A stretch of DNA of 58,108 bases from Psychrobacter piscatorii (GTDB taxonomy: Bacteria > Pseudomonadota > Gammaproteobacteria > Pseudomonadales > Moraxellaceae): NCBI RefSeq assembly GCF_001444505.1, contig NZ_LNDJ01000046.1:1-58108 (forward strand), in the 5' to 3' direction. Positions 43,535 through 56,812 of the stretch are shown here, in pieces; within the stretch, counting starts at the first letter, position 1, and every line of letters begins with the position of its first letter. The notes beneath the pieces are model-generated. The model was not told the origin of the DNA. It made no database searches and saw only the letters and a list, made by a program, of their open reading frames with translations. Position numbers and translations under genes: made by a program.

Positions 43535-44878
43535 CTACGATACATCTAACGCTATTGTCTCTGTCGTATCCTGTCCTAGCATTTGTACACGCTGATCGCT
43601 AAACATATCCATGTCAGGGGCTAGCGTACGCATAAACCGATCAAAATATAACATTTGCTTGGTCAATAAAGCAAAGTCGCGTGGAAAATGGATACCATGA
43701 CGTTTGCCAACTTCGACAATCTCAAGCATCATTTTGTTGAGCTCGTCAGCTTGCTCTTTACTGTTAAAAGGCACACCGCTGGTAAAGGTCTTATCCTCTG
43801 CCATGATCGTTATCATCATGCGCTCTAGATCATTACCTAAGGCAACCACATCAACTTTATTGCCACCATGCGTCATTTCCATGTCAATCATATGACGTGC
43901 CATCGCTTGATAGTCACTATCTTGCATCGCTTGCATCATACCCATGCACGCACGCCAGCTCTCGGCTTTGAGTTTACCGACAATACCAAAGTCTAAGAAA
44001 CCAATACGCCCATCGGTTAATAGCATCAAGTTACCCGCATGCAGGTCAGCATGGAAGCTATTGCACAGCATGAGACTGGCAAACCAGGTGTTTAATGTAT
44101 CTGCCATGATTTGCGCAGGATCGCTGCAATACTGACGCATGAGCGACTCATCAACCATAGAAACCCCATATAGGCGGCTCATCGTCAATACACGCTTGGT
44201 GGTCAGATCGTCATACACTGTTGGTGCCACTACCCGTGTATTACCTGAGACGGCTAAGAACTGCTGAAAATCGCGGATGTTTTGTGCTTCAGCGATAAAA
44301 TCCGTCTCAGCAAGCATACGCAGGCGAATCTCATCGATAATTGGCGCGATACTTGCGAATCTCATCGATGGCATCACTATTTCAAGCAACTTGGTCACGC
44401 CATGCAATACGCCCAAATCGGTCTGCATAATCGTCTCGACGCCAGGCTTCTGTACCTTTAGCACCACTTCATCACCATTATGCAGACGGGCAGCATGAAC
44501 CTGAGCGATAGAGGCAGAGGCTAGCGGCTCTGAGTCAATATGCGCAAACTTATCATCAAGACTCATACCATCAGTCGCCAGCTCTTCTTTTAGCACCTGC
44601 TCGATATAAGCATAAGACAATGGCGTGGTTTGATCCAAGCAGCTCTGGAAAGCGGTGACATAATCACGTGGAAACAGCGAGGGTGTACTGGCGATAAACT
44701 GACCGATTTTGATATAAGTCGTGCCTAACTGCTCAAAGGTTTCTTTGAGTAGCATTGCATCAGGTTTTTCCCCTTTTGCCACTCTTAGCGCAGACAGACC
44801 TGCCACACTCGCGGTTTGGCGAACACGGTTAACGACATTAAAGGTATGCTTTAACAAATGCGGACGATGAATTTTCAT
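43535..44878 (-). CDS. ABC1/AarF (UbiB-like) atypical kinase
   Basis: A 447-residue protein of the UbiB/ADCK group. The KxGQ motif is TYIKIGQFIASTPSLFPRDY. The alanine-rich loop is ASASIAQVHAA, followed by VVLKVQKPG with the lysine, and the catalytic ADLHAGN and metal FLDFGIVG. These proteins have ATPase activity and support ubiquinone or lipid metabolism. C-terminal membrane helices of true UbiB are not seen, so it is probably a soluble or peripheral relative. ATG 44878 preferred over TTG 44887. Same strand as moeB, 81 bp downstream of it. Confidence 0.87.
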   Translation of the reverse strand: MKIHRPHLLKHTFNVVNRVRQTASVAGLSALRVAKGEKPDAMLLKETFEQLGTTYIKIGQFIASTPSLFPRDYVTAFQSCLDQTTPLSYAYIEQVLKEELATDGMSLDDKFAHIDSEPLASASIAQVHAARLHNGDEVVLKVQKPGVETIMQTDLGVLHGVTKLLEIVMPSMRFASIAPIIDEIRLRMLAETDFIAEAQNIRDFQQFLAVSGNTRVVAPTVYDDLTTKRVLTMSRLYGVSMVDESLMRQYCSDPAQIMADTLNTWFASLMLCNSFHADLHAGNLMLLTDGRIGFLDFGIVGKLKAESWRACMGMMQAMQDSDYQAMARHMIDMEMTHGGNKVDVVALGNDLERMMITIMAEDKTFTSGVPFNSKEQADELNKMMLEIVEVGKRHGIHFPRDFALLTKQMLYFDRFMRTLAPDMDMFSDQRVQMLGQDTTETIALDVS

Positions 44879-44959
44879 AAAAAACAACTATGGTAATAGA
44901 AAGGATTTGAAAATAGATAATTTCGAAAATAGACTAAAAATATATCAAAGACATAGTAT

Positions 44960-45751
44960 TCAATCAGGGCTGCTACAGACTGGGCATTCTAGATCTTTTC
45001 TATAACCCATCAGCCGTTGCTGCATCTGACTACCATCCCATATGAGTAGCTTGTTTGTCAGTGGATTTTTGGTTAATCCCAAATATTGCAAGGCGGTATT
45101 GGCTTGTAGGTTACCCATAACCGCAGTGGTACTCGCAAGCACACCAGAATTGGCACAGTTACGCTCATCGGCAGCCTCATCATGCATAAGCGCGCCAAAC
45201 ACGCAATGATAGCAACCTGTGTCTAGATGTGGCTCAAACAGCGCCAGCTGCCCTTGCATCGCAATTGCCGAGGCAGAGAGTAATGGAATTTGATAGCGTA
45301 CGCTAATGCGATTAATGACATCACGAGTCGCAAAATTATCCGTACAGTCTAGTAATAAGTCTGGCTTACCAGAGGCTAGATTGAGCAATTCATAAGCATT
45401 GTCTTCATCTAACCGCGCCACGGTGCCGTAAGCTTCTATCAAAGGGTTGATGCGTGCCAGCATAGCCGCTGCTGTCAGCGCTTTGGACTGACCGATATCT
45501 TCTGGCAAAAACAGCGTTTGCCGTTGCAGGTTAGTTGCTTCGATCGCATCATCGTCAATCAAATGAACAGATCCTACCCCTGCACGCACCAGTGTCTCAG
45601 ACGCTGGACAACCAAGGCCGCCTGCGCCTATTATCACCACGCGTGCTGACTTTAATCGCAGCTGAGCATCCATATCCCAACCGTCGAGTAGTATTTGCCG
45701 TGCATAACGGAGCAGCTCATCATCAGATAGCTGTGCCAAATCGTCTGCCAT
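44960..45751 (-). CDS. moeB: MoeB/ThiF-family adenylyltransferase
   Basis: A 263-residue E1-like enzyme adenylating the C-terminal glycine of a sulfur carrier (MoaD or ThiS). The ATP loop is IGAGGLGCPASE, then NLQRQTLF with the conserved Arg, and DCTDNFATRDVINR. Two C-x2-C pairs, CYHCVFG and CPVCSSPD at the C-terminus, bind zinc. No rhodanese domain is present. MoeB and ThiF cannot be told apart here; moeB is chosen for the zinc pairs and the prmC neighbour. It is 45 nt after prmC on the same strand. Confidence 0.87.
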   Translation of the reverse strand: MADDLAQLSDDELLRYARQILLDGWDMDAQLRLKSARVVIIGAGGLGCPASETLVRAGVGSVHLIDDDAIEATNLQRQTLFLPEDIGQSKALTAAAMLARINPLIEAYGTVARLDEDNAYELLNLASGKPDLLLDCTDNFATRDVINRISVRYQIPLLSASAIAMQGQLALFEPHLDTGCYHCVFGALMHDEAADERNCANSGVLASTTAVMGNLQANTALQYLGLTKNPLTNKLLIWDGSQMQQRLMGYRKDLECPVCSSPD

Positions 45752-45796
45752 ATTTTTTGCAACCTATAATTAAAAATGTCTATCCATAAAGCCTAT

Positions 45797-46669
45797 TTAT
45801 GGATATTGCCCTACTGTGACACGATCATTACCACCATAATCTTGTACCGTGTGTACTGACTCAAAACCATTCTCCAAAAATAACCGTCGAACCGCAACCC
45901 CTTGGTCATGGCCATGCTCGATAGCCAGCAGTCCTTTTTTGCACAAATAAGACGGTGCCTGCTGGACAATATGCTCGATATCAGCCAAACCATGATTGAG
46001 TGCACTGAGCGCACTAATCGGTTCAGCGGTTAGACCTGCCAAATGCTCATCTGCCTCATCAATATAAGGCGGATTTGAGACAATCACATCAAACCGACAT
46101 TCGTCATCAGTAGGTAGCGCTTGATACCAACTGCTTTGGATAAATTCAATATTAGTGACACCATTAAAATCCGCATTATGCCTAGCAATATCGAGCGCCT
46201 CAAGCGACAAATCAACGGCGACCACTTGCCAATTGTCTTTTTTTAATTCATGAGCCAAACTGGCAGCAATACAACCTGAGCCTGTACCCAAGTCAAGTAA
46301 GCGCTTATGAGGATTAGATACTGGCTGAGCATTGATCCATTTCAATACTTGCTCGACCAATACCTCGGTATCTGGTCTGGGAATCAAAGTATACTCATTG
46401 ACCACAAAACTCAGCGACCAAAATGCTTGCTGACCCGTCAAATAAGCGAGCGGCATCCCTTCTTGCATTTTAACCATACCAGTATAAAACCGCCTTTGCT
46501 CACTCTCTGTCAGCTGATAATCTTCGTCAGTAATCAAAAATAGTGAAGGTTTATCAATAACATATAGCAGCCAATCCGTTGGCCAAAACGATGGTATCTG
46601 ACGATTTGTCTCACCATTCGTCAGTTGACCAATTTGCTGCTTTATTTGACGAATGGTCAATGCGGTCAT
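45797..46669 (-). CDS. prmC: Release factor glutamine methyltransferase PrmC
   Basis: A 290-residue AdoMet-dependent enzyme methylating the GGQ glutamine of RF1 and RF2. The N-terminal helical domain contains MPLAYLTGQQAFWSLSFVVNEYTLIPRPDTE, the AdoMet site LLDLGTGSGCIAASLA, and the catalytic NPPY in VSNPPYIDEADEHL. It lies in a minus-strand series ampG-prmC-moeB with short gaps, likely an operon. Confidence 0.94.
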   Translation of the reverse strand: MTALTIRQIKQQIGQLTNGETNRQIPSFWPTDWLLYVIDKPSLFLITDEDYQLTESEQRRFYTGMVKMQEGMPLAYLTGQQAFWSLSFVVNEYTLIPRPDTEVLVEQVLKWINAQPVSNPHKRLLDLGTGSGCIAASLAHELKKDNWQVVAVDLSLEALDIARHNADFNGVTNIEFIQSSWYQALPTDDECRFDVIVSNPPYIDEADEHLAGLTAEPISALSALNHGLADIEHIVQQAPSYLCKKGLLAIEHGHDQGVAVRRLFLENGFESVHTVQDYGGNDRVTVGQYP

Positions 46670-46717
46670 AAGTCACTCTTAAAGATATCGTAAATAAAGA
46701 TAAAAGTACTGCCAATG

Positions 46718-48346
46718 CTACTCTGAAGCGCGCGGTGGCTCATTGGTATCGGTCAGGTTTGGATTTGCCTTCGTTAATTTGTCATTATCACCGTATATAT
46801 CGTCATTATCACCAATCACAATGTGTTTATCGACCAGATAAATTAAGATCAAAATTGGCATACCAATCGCAAAGGTGAAAATAAAGAAAAACGGATAGCC
46901 CATATTGTCAACGATAGCCCCAGAGTAGCCACCCATCACCTTAGGTAGCAACGTCATTAGCGATGAAAAGATAGCATACTGTACCGCGGTAAAACGAATC
47001 GAAGTCAAGGCAGACAAGAACGCAATGAATACAGCGCTGGCAAGGCCTGCCGCTAGATTATCAAAAATCACTGCCACGTACATATGCGGCAAGCTACCAG
47101 GATGGTAAGTGAGCAGGACAAATAATAGATTCGTCACACAAGCCAAAATGGCACCGACCATCATCGCCTGCATCATACGCAGTTTTTGAGCCAAAATACC
47201 ACCCAAAAAGCCACCTGCAATAACCATGATGACACCGACTAACTTCACAGCATTGGCAATGTCTGTCTTACTAAAACCCATGTCTTGGTAAAAGACGTTC
47301 GAGATAACCCCTGCGACGATATCAGAAATCCGGTATAACCCAATCAAGGCCAGTAGCAATAATGCTTTTTTGCCATAACGACGGAAAAAATCAACGACTG
47401 GTTCAACCCAAGTGGTGTAAGCCATTTCTTGTTTGACCACGCCTATTTTGACAGACAGGTAACCCACAACTGATGCCACCAGTAAGCTGGCTAACAGGTG
47501 AACCACTTCGAGTACAAAGGCAAACATCACACTGTCTGTCTCTGGCATTAACGCACCAACATTGACAAAAGCAATGATAAAAGCTACGACCGACAATACA
47601 AATACCAGTACTAAGCGAGAATAGTCCGAGGCGGGACGATCAATACGTATCTGCTCACTTACAGGCTCCCGAATTATCAGCGTGGTCACCACACCTACGC
47701 CCATCACTGCTGCCATGATCCAGTAGGTGTTGCGCCATGCTTCGTAACTATAAAGCTCTTCGGTCGAACCGAAATAATCTGCCAAATAGAGCGCACCTGC
47801 GCCTGCAAAAATCATCCCTAAACGGTAGCCTGCGGTATACATTGCCGACAATACTGACTGAAAACTCGCAGGGGCAAGCTCAATACGATAGGCATCGACC
47901 ACAATATCTTGCGTGGCGGATGAAAAGCCCAATAGCACGGCTGCCATGGCCATATAGTGCAAACTGCTCTCATCGGTCGGATTGATACTGGCCATCATAT
48001 AAATCGCCAAAATAATTAAGAGCTGTGCGATCAGAATCCAGCTACGACGGCGGCCCAGTAATCTAGTCAATATCGGTAGCGGCACCGCATCTACTAGGGG
48101 CGCCCAAATGAACTTGAACGAATATCCCAATGCCGCCCAACTAAAGGTCGTCACTACACTGCGATCAAACCCCGCCTCACGCAGCCATAACGATAAGCTG
48201 GAGAAAATAAGCAAAATAGGAATACCAGCCGCAAAACCCAAAAACAGCATGATCATAGCACGCCGATCAAGATAGGCTTTCGCCGCCTCGCCCCATGATT
48301 TTTTGGCGATGGGAGGTTTGGGTGGTACAGATTTGACAGCAGACAT
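46718..48346 (-). CDS. ampG: AmpG-like muropeptide permease (MFS)
   Basis: A 542-residue inner-membrane MFS transporter with about 12-14 helices. RRAMIMLFLGFAAGIPILLIFSSLSLWLREAGFDRSVVTTFSW and SSATQDIVVDAYRIELAP are typical of AmpG, which imports anhydromuropeptides for cell-wall recycling and beta-lactamase induction. There is a hydrophilic C-terminal tail rich in Asp and Asn. The upstream sequence GGTGAG serves as ribosome site. First gene of the ampG-prmC-moeB series. No ampC or ampR is visible in the window. Confidence 0.88.
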   Translation of the reverse strand: MSAVKSVPPKPPIAKKSWGEAAKAYLDRRAMIMLFLGFAAGIPILLIFSSLSLWLREAGFDRSVVTTFSWAALGYSFKFIWAPLVDAVPLPILTRLLGRRRSWILIAQLLIILAIYMMASINPTDESSLHYMAMAAVLLGFSSATQDIVVDAYRIELAPASFQSVLSAMYTAGYRLGMIFAGAGALYLADYFGSTEELYSYEAWRNTYWIMAAVMGVGVVTTLIIREPVSEQIRIDRPASDYSRLVLVFVLSVVAFIIAFVNVGALMPETDSVMFAFVLEVVHLLASLLVASVVGYLSVKIGVVKQEMAYTTWVEPVVDFFRRYGKKALLLLALIGLYRISDIVAGVISNVFYQDMGFSKTDIANAVKLVGVIMVIAGGFLGGILAQKLRMMQAMMVGAILACVTNLLFVLLTYHPGSLPHMYVAVIFDNLAAGLASAVFIAFLSALTSIRFTAVQYAIFSSLMTLLPKVMGGYSGAIVDNMGYPFFFIFTFAIGMPILILIYLVDKHIVIGDNDDIYGDNDKLTKANPNLTDTNEPPRASE

Positions 48347-51305
<2,959 letters not shown>

Positions 51306-51635
51306 GTCTGGTTCGCCAAACTGATTGGTCATAGATGAGTATATAGATGATGAGCAGCTGTCTTTTAGAAGGCAGCTGTTTTTATGTTTGTGTCTAACAC
51401 AATAGCTAGTACTATTTTGGTTGTTTTGCCTTGATAAAATAGAGACTTATAACTAATATTAAAAATCCTACTCCTATATTCATAATTATCATAAATTGAT
51501 AGCTATTTATTATATACAAGAATAATAGCTTTGTTTTACACTACGCTCTTATGGCATATTTGTAAGTTTTTACTTTCATATACAAATCTTTCAAATATAG
51601 GTAAGGTTTGTATTGTTACACAATAGGATTCAGTG
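51306..51635. other. katG-cysB intergenic region
   Basis: About 330 bp, strongly AT-rich after the katG terminator. The regulator promoter should lie here. No repeats or RNA genes seen. Confidence 0.5.
51355..51384 (+). terminator. Terminator after katG
   Basis: Stem CAGCTGTCTT / AAGGCAGCTG (one G-U pair) with a short loop and following T-run, 50 nt after the stop codon. Confidence 0.8.
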
Positions 51636-52565
51636 ATGGCAATCGATGTAGTGGTCAATCAGCGACATTTGCAAATTCAGCTCAAACAGTTGGAAACAGT
51701 CTGGCATACGGTGATTAATGGCTATAACTTAAGTCAAGCAGCGACTGTACTGCACACCAGCCAATCGAGCTTGTCAAAGCATATCGCGGCACTTGAGAAT
51801 CAGCTGAAGACCGAAGTATTTATTCGTCAAGGAAAGCGTCTGACAGGGCTGACCACCATGGGTACGGCGCTTATGCCACATATCGAGTCCATCTTTGTCG
51901 AGATTCGTACCATTGAAAATCTGAGCCTTGATTTTAATAATCCTAATATCGGCACATTGACCATTGCGACGACCCACACGCAGGCACGTTATGTCTTGCC
52001 AAAAGTGGTTAAAGAATTCAAAGATCGTTTTCCTAAAGTCAATTTGATCTTGCAACAAGCCGATCCTGAGACCATCGCACAGATGGTGATTCGTGGTCAG
52101 GCTGATATCGGTATCGCAACGGAGTCCTTACTTCACAATAACTATCTCAGATGCTACCGCTATTACGACTGGACGCATCGTGTCATCGTGCCAAGCGATC
52201 ACGAACTTGCCAAGCAAGACTCTATCGACTTGCCAACCCTTGCCAGCTATCCCATTGTGACCTATCACGGCGGCTTTACTGGACGCGGCGCGATTGATAA
52301 AACCTTTGAAGCAGCAGGTCTAGAGCCAGATATCGTACTCGCCGCGCTTGATGCCGACGTCATTAGTACCTATGTTGGACTTGGCTTAGGCATCGGTATT
52401 ATTGCCGAAATGGCATTTGAACCAAGTCACTATCAGAACCTAACTGCCATACCAGTCGATCACTTCGGACGCTTTACCAGTTGGATGGCGGTGCGCGATG
52501 ATGCCGAAATTCGCCAGTACGGTCGCGCCTTTATGGAGCTGTGTCAGAAACAATTTGACAACTAA
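51636..52565 (+). CDS. cysB: LysR-family regulator, CysB-like
   Basis: A 309-residue LysR-type regulator. The helix-turn-helix is in YNLSQAATVLHTSQSSLSKHIAALENQL. The effector domain has LTIATTHTQARYVLPKVVKEF, a strong CysB/Cbl signature (binding of N-acetylserine, sulfate or thiosulfate), and GQADIGIATESLL and YVGLGLGIGIIAEMAF. It controls sulfur assimilation in the known family. ATG 51636 has TAGGA 7 nt upstream, better than GTG 51633. No cys structural genes are adjacent. Confidence 0.9.
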   Translation: MAIDVVVNQRHLQIQLKQLETVWHTVINGYNLSQAATVLHTSQSSLSKHIAALENQLKTEVFIRQGKRLTGLTTMGTALMPHIESIFVEIRTIENLSLDFNNPNIGTLTIATTHTQARYVLPKVVKEFKDRFPKVNLILQQADPETIAQMVIRGQADIGIATESLLHNNYLRCYRYYDWTHRVIVPSDHELAKQDSIDLPTLASYPIVTYHGGFTGRGAIDKTFEAAGLEPDIVLAALDADVISTYVGLGLGIGIIAEMAFEPSHYQNLTAIPVDHFGRFTSWMAVRDDAEIRQYGRAFMELCQKQFDN

Positions 52566-52767
52566 ACAAAGCGACTAGAGCGCCTGTCCTACCTTACGCC
52601 ACCTTTACCGAGCTTATGCATAAGTGATAAAATACAGTCTATAACGTTATTCAACGTTTGATTTCGTTTTTATTTCTGCATGTATTGCTGGACGCCTAGA
52701 CATTTAATTGTACTGGGTGTCGATCACTGCATGTCCATTTGCTTCTATGTAACAGGTGATACCGCTC

Positions 52768-55308
52768 ATGGAAAAACTCGTAGCGATCATTATGGCAGTT
52801 TTTGCCGCCCCTTTGCTCATTGGCGGCGCTTATCTGCTCTCTTTAGGCGGTAGTCCTTACTATCTTTTTGCTGGCGCAGCGATGCTTGCGACCGCTTTTT
52901 TGTTGTTCAAAAAACATTGGAGTGCTTACGGCCTCTACGCTCTTTTCATCGTCATAACGATGGTTTGGGCACTGTGGGAATCTGGATTTTATTGGTGGGC
53001 GCTGGCAACTCGCTTGGGTTTCCCACTAATATTTGGTTTATTAATGCTTTTACCGTGGGTCTCTAAGAAGATGCACGGGAAACACGCTCAAGTAACAACC
53101 ACCAACAACACTAAGAAAAGTCCTCTTTATTATTGGGGACTAATGGCCAGTGTGGTTGTGGGCGCACTGCTCTCTTTCGGTAGTATGGCCAATAATGCCA
53201 CTGACAAATTGGGCGAGCTCGATTTAACTGCCAACGATGACGGCGATCAAAACGCCACTTCTACCAACCTTGGCGACCCATTATCCACTGGCGGACAAAC
53301 ACCAGATGGCGAATGGAGCGCGTATGGTCGTACTGATTATGGACAACGCTACTCTCCTCTGGCTCAGATCAACACTGATAATGTCAAAGATTTAGAACTC
53401 GCTTGGCAAATCCAAACCGGTGATGTCAAAGGTCCTAATGACGTTGGTGAAACCACTTATCAAGCAACACCATTAAAAATCGGCAACGCCTTGTATATGT
53501 GTACGCCGCATAACTGGGTATTGGCATTAGATGCCGACTCTGGTGAGACATTGTGGAAGTTTGATCCTAAGGTTGGCGAAAACCTCCAACGTCAGCATCA
53601 AACCTGTCGCGGTGTCTCTTACTATGCTGGTCAAACTGGCACGGATAATACCGCTCCGGTTGCTACTGTTGAGTCAGCTAATAATAGCGCCACTGACGAT
53701 ACGTCCGTCGTCGCTCGCAAATCTGCTGCCACTAGCGATACAATGGTACAAAAAATCGCGGGTAATACCTTTGAAAACGCATCTAAGCAATGCGATGCCA
53801 AGATATTTATCCCAACCTCTGATGCCAAGCTCTATGCCCTTGATCCAAAAACGGGACAACGCTGTCAAGACTTTGGTGAAGATGGTGCATTAGACCTCAT
53901 GCACAACATGCCGTTCCAGCAAGCAGGCTACTACTACTCAACGTCTGCACCCGTCGTCGCAGGTGGGGTTATTATTGTTGCTGGTGCCGTCAATGATAAC
54001 TATGATGTGAACTCACCCTCTGGTGTGATCCGTGCTTATGACGTGAATACTGGCGAGCTTATGTGGAACTGGGATTCAGGCGATCCTGACAACACAGCAC
54101 CTTTTGATGTCAATGATCCAACTCAAGTCTATCGCACCAGCTCGCCAAACTCATGGTCGACTGCCAGTGCTGATGAAGAGCTTGGCTTGGCCTACTTCCC
54201 AATGGGCAATCGCACGCCCGATCAGCTCGGTAGCTATCGTAATGCTGCTGAAGAAAAGTATGCAACCTCTGTGGTCGCACTAGATCTTAAAACAGGTGAA
54301 GCGCGCTGGGTACAGCAGTTTGTCCATCATGATCTTTGGGATATGGATACGCCTGCTCAGCCAACATTGCTTGACTTAAATACCGCTGATGGTGTCCAAC
54401 CTGCGTTGGTTATACCGACCAAACAAGGCGATGTCTACGTCTTGAACCGTGCAACAGGCGAGCCTATTGTACCTATCAAAGAGCGTGATGCACCGCAAGG
54501 CTACCTCATTGCTGGTGAACATGCTGCTCCGACGCAACCTTATTCTGGCTTGAGCTTTGCGCCTGAGAAACTGACTGAAAAAGATATGTGGGGCGCAAGT
54601 CTCATCGATCAGATGATGTGCCGTATTGAGTTCAACAAACTCAACTACGACGGCCGCTATACGCCGCCATCAACCAACGGTACGTTAGTCTATCCTGGTA
54701 ACTTTGGTACCTTTAACTGGGGCGGTCTCGCTGTCGATCCTGAAAATGGCGTGATGTTCGGCATGCCAACTTACCTTGCCTTTACCTCAAAACTCATCCC
54801 TAAAGACACACTTGGCGATGTTGAGACCAATAAAGGTGAACAAGGTGTGAATGCCAACGAAGGCGCAGACTATGCGGTAGAAATGGGACCATTCTTATCA
54901 CCACTTGGTGTACCTTGTCAGCAGCCACCATGGGGTACGATCGCAGGTGCTGATCTGGCCACAGGTGAGATTGCTTATCAGCGCAAAAACGGTACTGTAC
55001 AGGACTTATCTCCTATTCCAATCAAGTTTGAATTGGGGGTGCCTGGTATTGGCGGACCTATCATCACTAAAGGTGGCGTCGCCTTCTTGTCAGCAGCAAC
55101 AGAAAACAACTTCCGTGCTTATGATCTAAAGAATGGCGATGTGCTATGGAATGTACGTATTCCAGCAGGTGGTCAGGCTACACCTATGACCTACTTGAAC
55201 TCTAAAGGTGAGCAAATGGTGGTATTGGTAGCTGGTGGACATGGTTCAGTAGGTACGAAGATTGGTGATTATGTTGTGGCTTATAAGCTTGGCGATCAAG
55301 CCAAATAA
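52768..55308 (+). CDS. gcd: Membrane-bound PQQ glucose dehydrogenase
   Basis: An 846-residue quinoprotein oxidising glucose (aldoses) to gluconolactone in the periplasm and passing electrons to ubiquinone. There are five hydrophobic segments in the first 140 residues, then the PQQ beta-propeller (GEWSAYGRTDYGQRYSPLAQI, NALYMCTPHNWVLALDADSGE, TCRGVSYY, FVHHDLWDMDTPAQPTLLDL, and VIPTKQGDVYVLNRATG with the catalytic Lys). Longer than E. coli Gcd (796). The excess is mainly a Ser/Thr/Ala-rich insert of about 50 residues between TCRGVSYY and KQCDAKIFIPTSD. No pqq genes are in the window. ATG 52768 preferred over GTG 52756. Confidence 0.95.
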   Translation: MEKLVAIIMAVFAAPLLIGGAYLLSLGGSPYYLFAGAAMLATAFLLFKKHWSAYGLYALFIVITMVWALWESGFYWWALATRLGFPLIFGLLMLLPWVSKKMHGKHAQVTTTNNTKKSPLYYWGLMASVVVGALLSFGSMANNATDKLGELDLTANDDGDQNATSTNLGDPLSTGGQTPDGEWSAYGRTDYGQRYSPLAQINTDNVKDLELAWQIQTGDVKGPNDVGETTYQATPLKIGNALYMCTPHNWVLALDADSGETLWKFDPKVGENLQRQHQTCRGVSYYAGQTGTDNTAPVATVESANNSATDDTSVVARKSAATSDTMVQKIAGNTFENASKQCDAKIFIPTSDAKLYALDPKTGQRCQDFGEDGALDLMHNMPFQQAGYYYSTSAPVVAGGVIIVAGAVNDNYDVNSPSGVIRAYDVNTGELMWNWDSGDPDNTAPFDVNDPTQVYRTSSPNSWSTASADEELGLAYFPMGNRTPDQLGSYRNAAEEKYATSVVALDLKTGEARWVQQFVHHDLWDMDTPAQPTLLDLNTADGVQPALVIPTKQGDVYVLNRATGEPIVPIKERDAPQGYLIAGEHAAPTQPYSGLSFAPEKLTEKDMWGASLIDQMMCRIEFNKLNYDGRYTPPSTNGTLVYPGNFGTFNWGGLAVDPENGVMFGMPTYLAFTSKLIPKDTLGDVETNKGEQGVNANEGADYAVEMGPFLSPLGVPCQQPPWGTIAGADLATGEIAYQRKNGTVQDLSPIPIKFELGVPGIGGPIITKGGVAFLSAATENNFRAYDLKNGDVLWNVRIPAGGQATPMTYLNSKGEQMVVLVAGGHGSVGTKIGDYVVAYKLGDQAK

Positions 55309-55346
55309 GTGATTTAAAAAACTTACCATTTACATAATGTCATTTC

Positions 55347-55380
55347 AAAAAAGCAGGTAACTTCGGTTACCTGCTTTTTT
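55347..55380 (+). terminator. Terminator after gcd
   Basis: Perfect 15-bp stem AAAAAAGCAGGTAAC / GTTACCTGCTTTTTT with a stable TTCG tetraloop, 38 nt after the stop codon. Confidence 0.95.
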
Positions 55381-55588
55381 ATGTGCGACTGGTTTTGTTA
55401 TACAAATACTTTTGATATAGATATGTTTGATAGCAAGCTTATCAGCAGCCTTATCTTTTGCTAGCTATACCTACTACCCACTAATGGCGCTTTGTTACGA
55501 TTTATTGCTACTCTGTAACACGGCTTGAAATCGGTAATGGTGACAAGCATATCAAGAGAAAATAATTAATCACTCTACTGGATAATTT

Positions 55589-56608
55589 ATGAATAACAAA
55601 ATCCCTTTATCTTTTTTAGATCTCGCACCAGTACCTGAAGGTAACACCATCGCTGAAGGTATTGCTCAAACGGTACAAACCGCGCAGCAAGCAGAGAAGT
55701 CTGGCTTAAACCGTTACTGGATGGCTGAACATCACAATATGCCAGGTATCGCTAGTGCAGCGACCTCAGTCCTGCTGTCACATATCGGTAGCCAAACCGA
55801 GCGCATCCGTATTGGGGCAGGCGGTGTGATGCTACCAAATCATGCGCCTTTGGTAATTGCTGAGCAGTTTGGTACTTTGCAAGCATTATATGGCGACCGT
55901 GTTGACTTGGGTTTAGGACGCGCACCTGGCACTGATGGGGCGACGTTTCAGGCACTGCGCCGCCAAATGAAAGACGCCGAGCGTTTTCCACAAGATGTAC
56001 AAGAACTGATGTACTTCTTGGGCAATGATACAGATGGCAGCCCTGTACAAGCGTTCCCTGGCGCCAGATCGGGCGTCCCTATTTGGATATTGGGCTCTTC
56101 TCTATTTGGTGCGACCTTAGCCGCGCATTTAGGACTGCCCTATGTGTTTGCCTCACATTTTGCACCGCAAATGCTAGGACAAGCAATTAAAGCCTATCGT
56201 GAGCAGTTCAAACCGTCTGCCTACTTAGATAAGCCTTATGTCATGCTTGCTGCAAACTTGTTACTGGCTGACGACGATGAGACTGCTCAGTATCACTTTA
56301 CCTCAGCACAGCAGAGCTTTGTACGTTTGCGCCGTGGTGAGACAGGTCAAATGCCAAAACCTACGCACGATATGGACAGCATCTGGAGCCAAGCAGAAAA
56401 AATGATGGTAGATAATGCGCTGTCAGTTTCATTCATTGGTTCTGTCGAGACAGTCAAACCAAAATTGGCTGCGTTTTTGGCAACCCATCAACCAGATGAA
56501 TTGATTGTAACCGCTAATGTACATAATCAAGCAGCGCGTATTCGTTCACTTGAACTTACACCGGAGCTAAACTTATTTACTTTACAATCAAATGAGACAC
56601 TTGCATAA
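55589..56608 (+). CDS. Luciferase-like flavin monooxygenase (LLM family)
   Basis: A 339-residue TIM-barrel enzyme of the luciferase-like family, using reduced FMN. It begins [21 protein letters not shown]. Conserved pieces are [61 protein letters not shown] and VPIWILGSS. This is the YhbW/LuxA-like group of unknown substrate. No partner flavin reductase is seen next to it. ATG 55589. Confidence 0.87.
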   Translation: MNNKIPLSFLDLAPVPEGNTIAEGIAQTVQTAQQAEKSGLNRYWMAEHHNMPGIASAATSVLLSHIGSQTERIRIGAGGVMLPNHAPLVIAEQFGTLQALYGDRVDLGLGRAPGTDGATFQALRRQMKDAERFPQDVQELMYFLGNDTDGSPVQAFPGARSGVPIWILGSSLFGATLAAHLGLPYVFASHFAPQMLGQAIKAYREQFKPSAYLDKPYVMLAANLLLADDDETAQYHFTSAQQSFVRLRRGETGQMPKPTHDMDSIWSQAEKMMVDNALSVSFIGSVETVKPKLAAFLATHQPDELIVTANVHNQAARIRSLELTPELNLFTLQSNETLA

Positions 56609-56638
56609 TTATTACCAAACCTTAACTGGATTTTTGAC

Positions 56639-56809
56639 ATGGAAGCAACTGCGGTTATCGGTGCATCACTTATGATTGGCTCGTCGATATTTATGTATAT
56701 CTTGGCATTTCTTGCAGTCATGGCCATCGGTGGTTATCTGACCTACCGTACCAGTCCTAAGCGTAAGCAACGTCGAGAAGAAAAGCGCAATCAAGACAAT
56801 TTGAATTAA
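56639..56809 (+). CDS. Small single-pass membrane protein (56 residues)
   Basis: An unrecognised 56-residue product running from ATG 56639 to TAA 56807-56809. One long hydrophobic helix (IGASLMIGSSIFMYILAFLA then VMAIGGYLTY, about 7-36) is followed by a basic tail (KRKQRREEKRNQ), predicting N-out/C-in topology. It starts 30 nt after the LLM gene on the same strand, has GGA about 9 nt before the ATG and is closed by a strong terminator, so it is probably co-transcribed with the monooxygenase gene. Function unknown. Confidence 0.6.
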   Translation: MEATAVIGASLMIGSSIFMYILAFLAVMAIGGYLTYRTSPKRKQRREEKRNQDNLN

Positions 56810-56812
56810 TAT

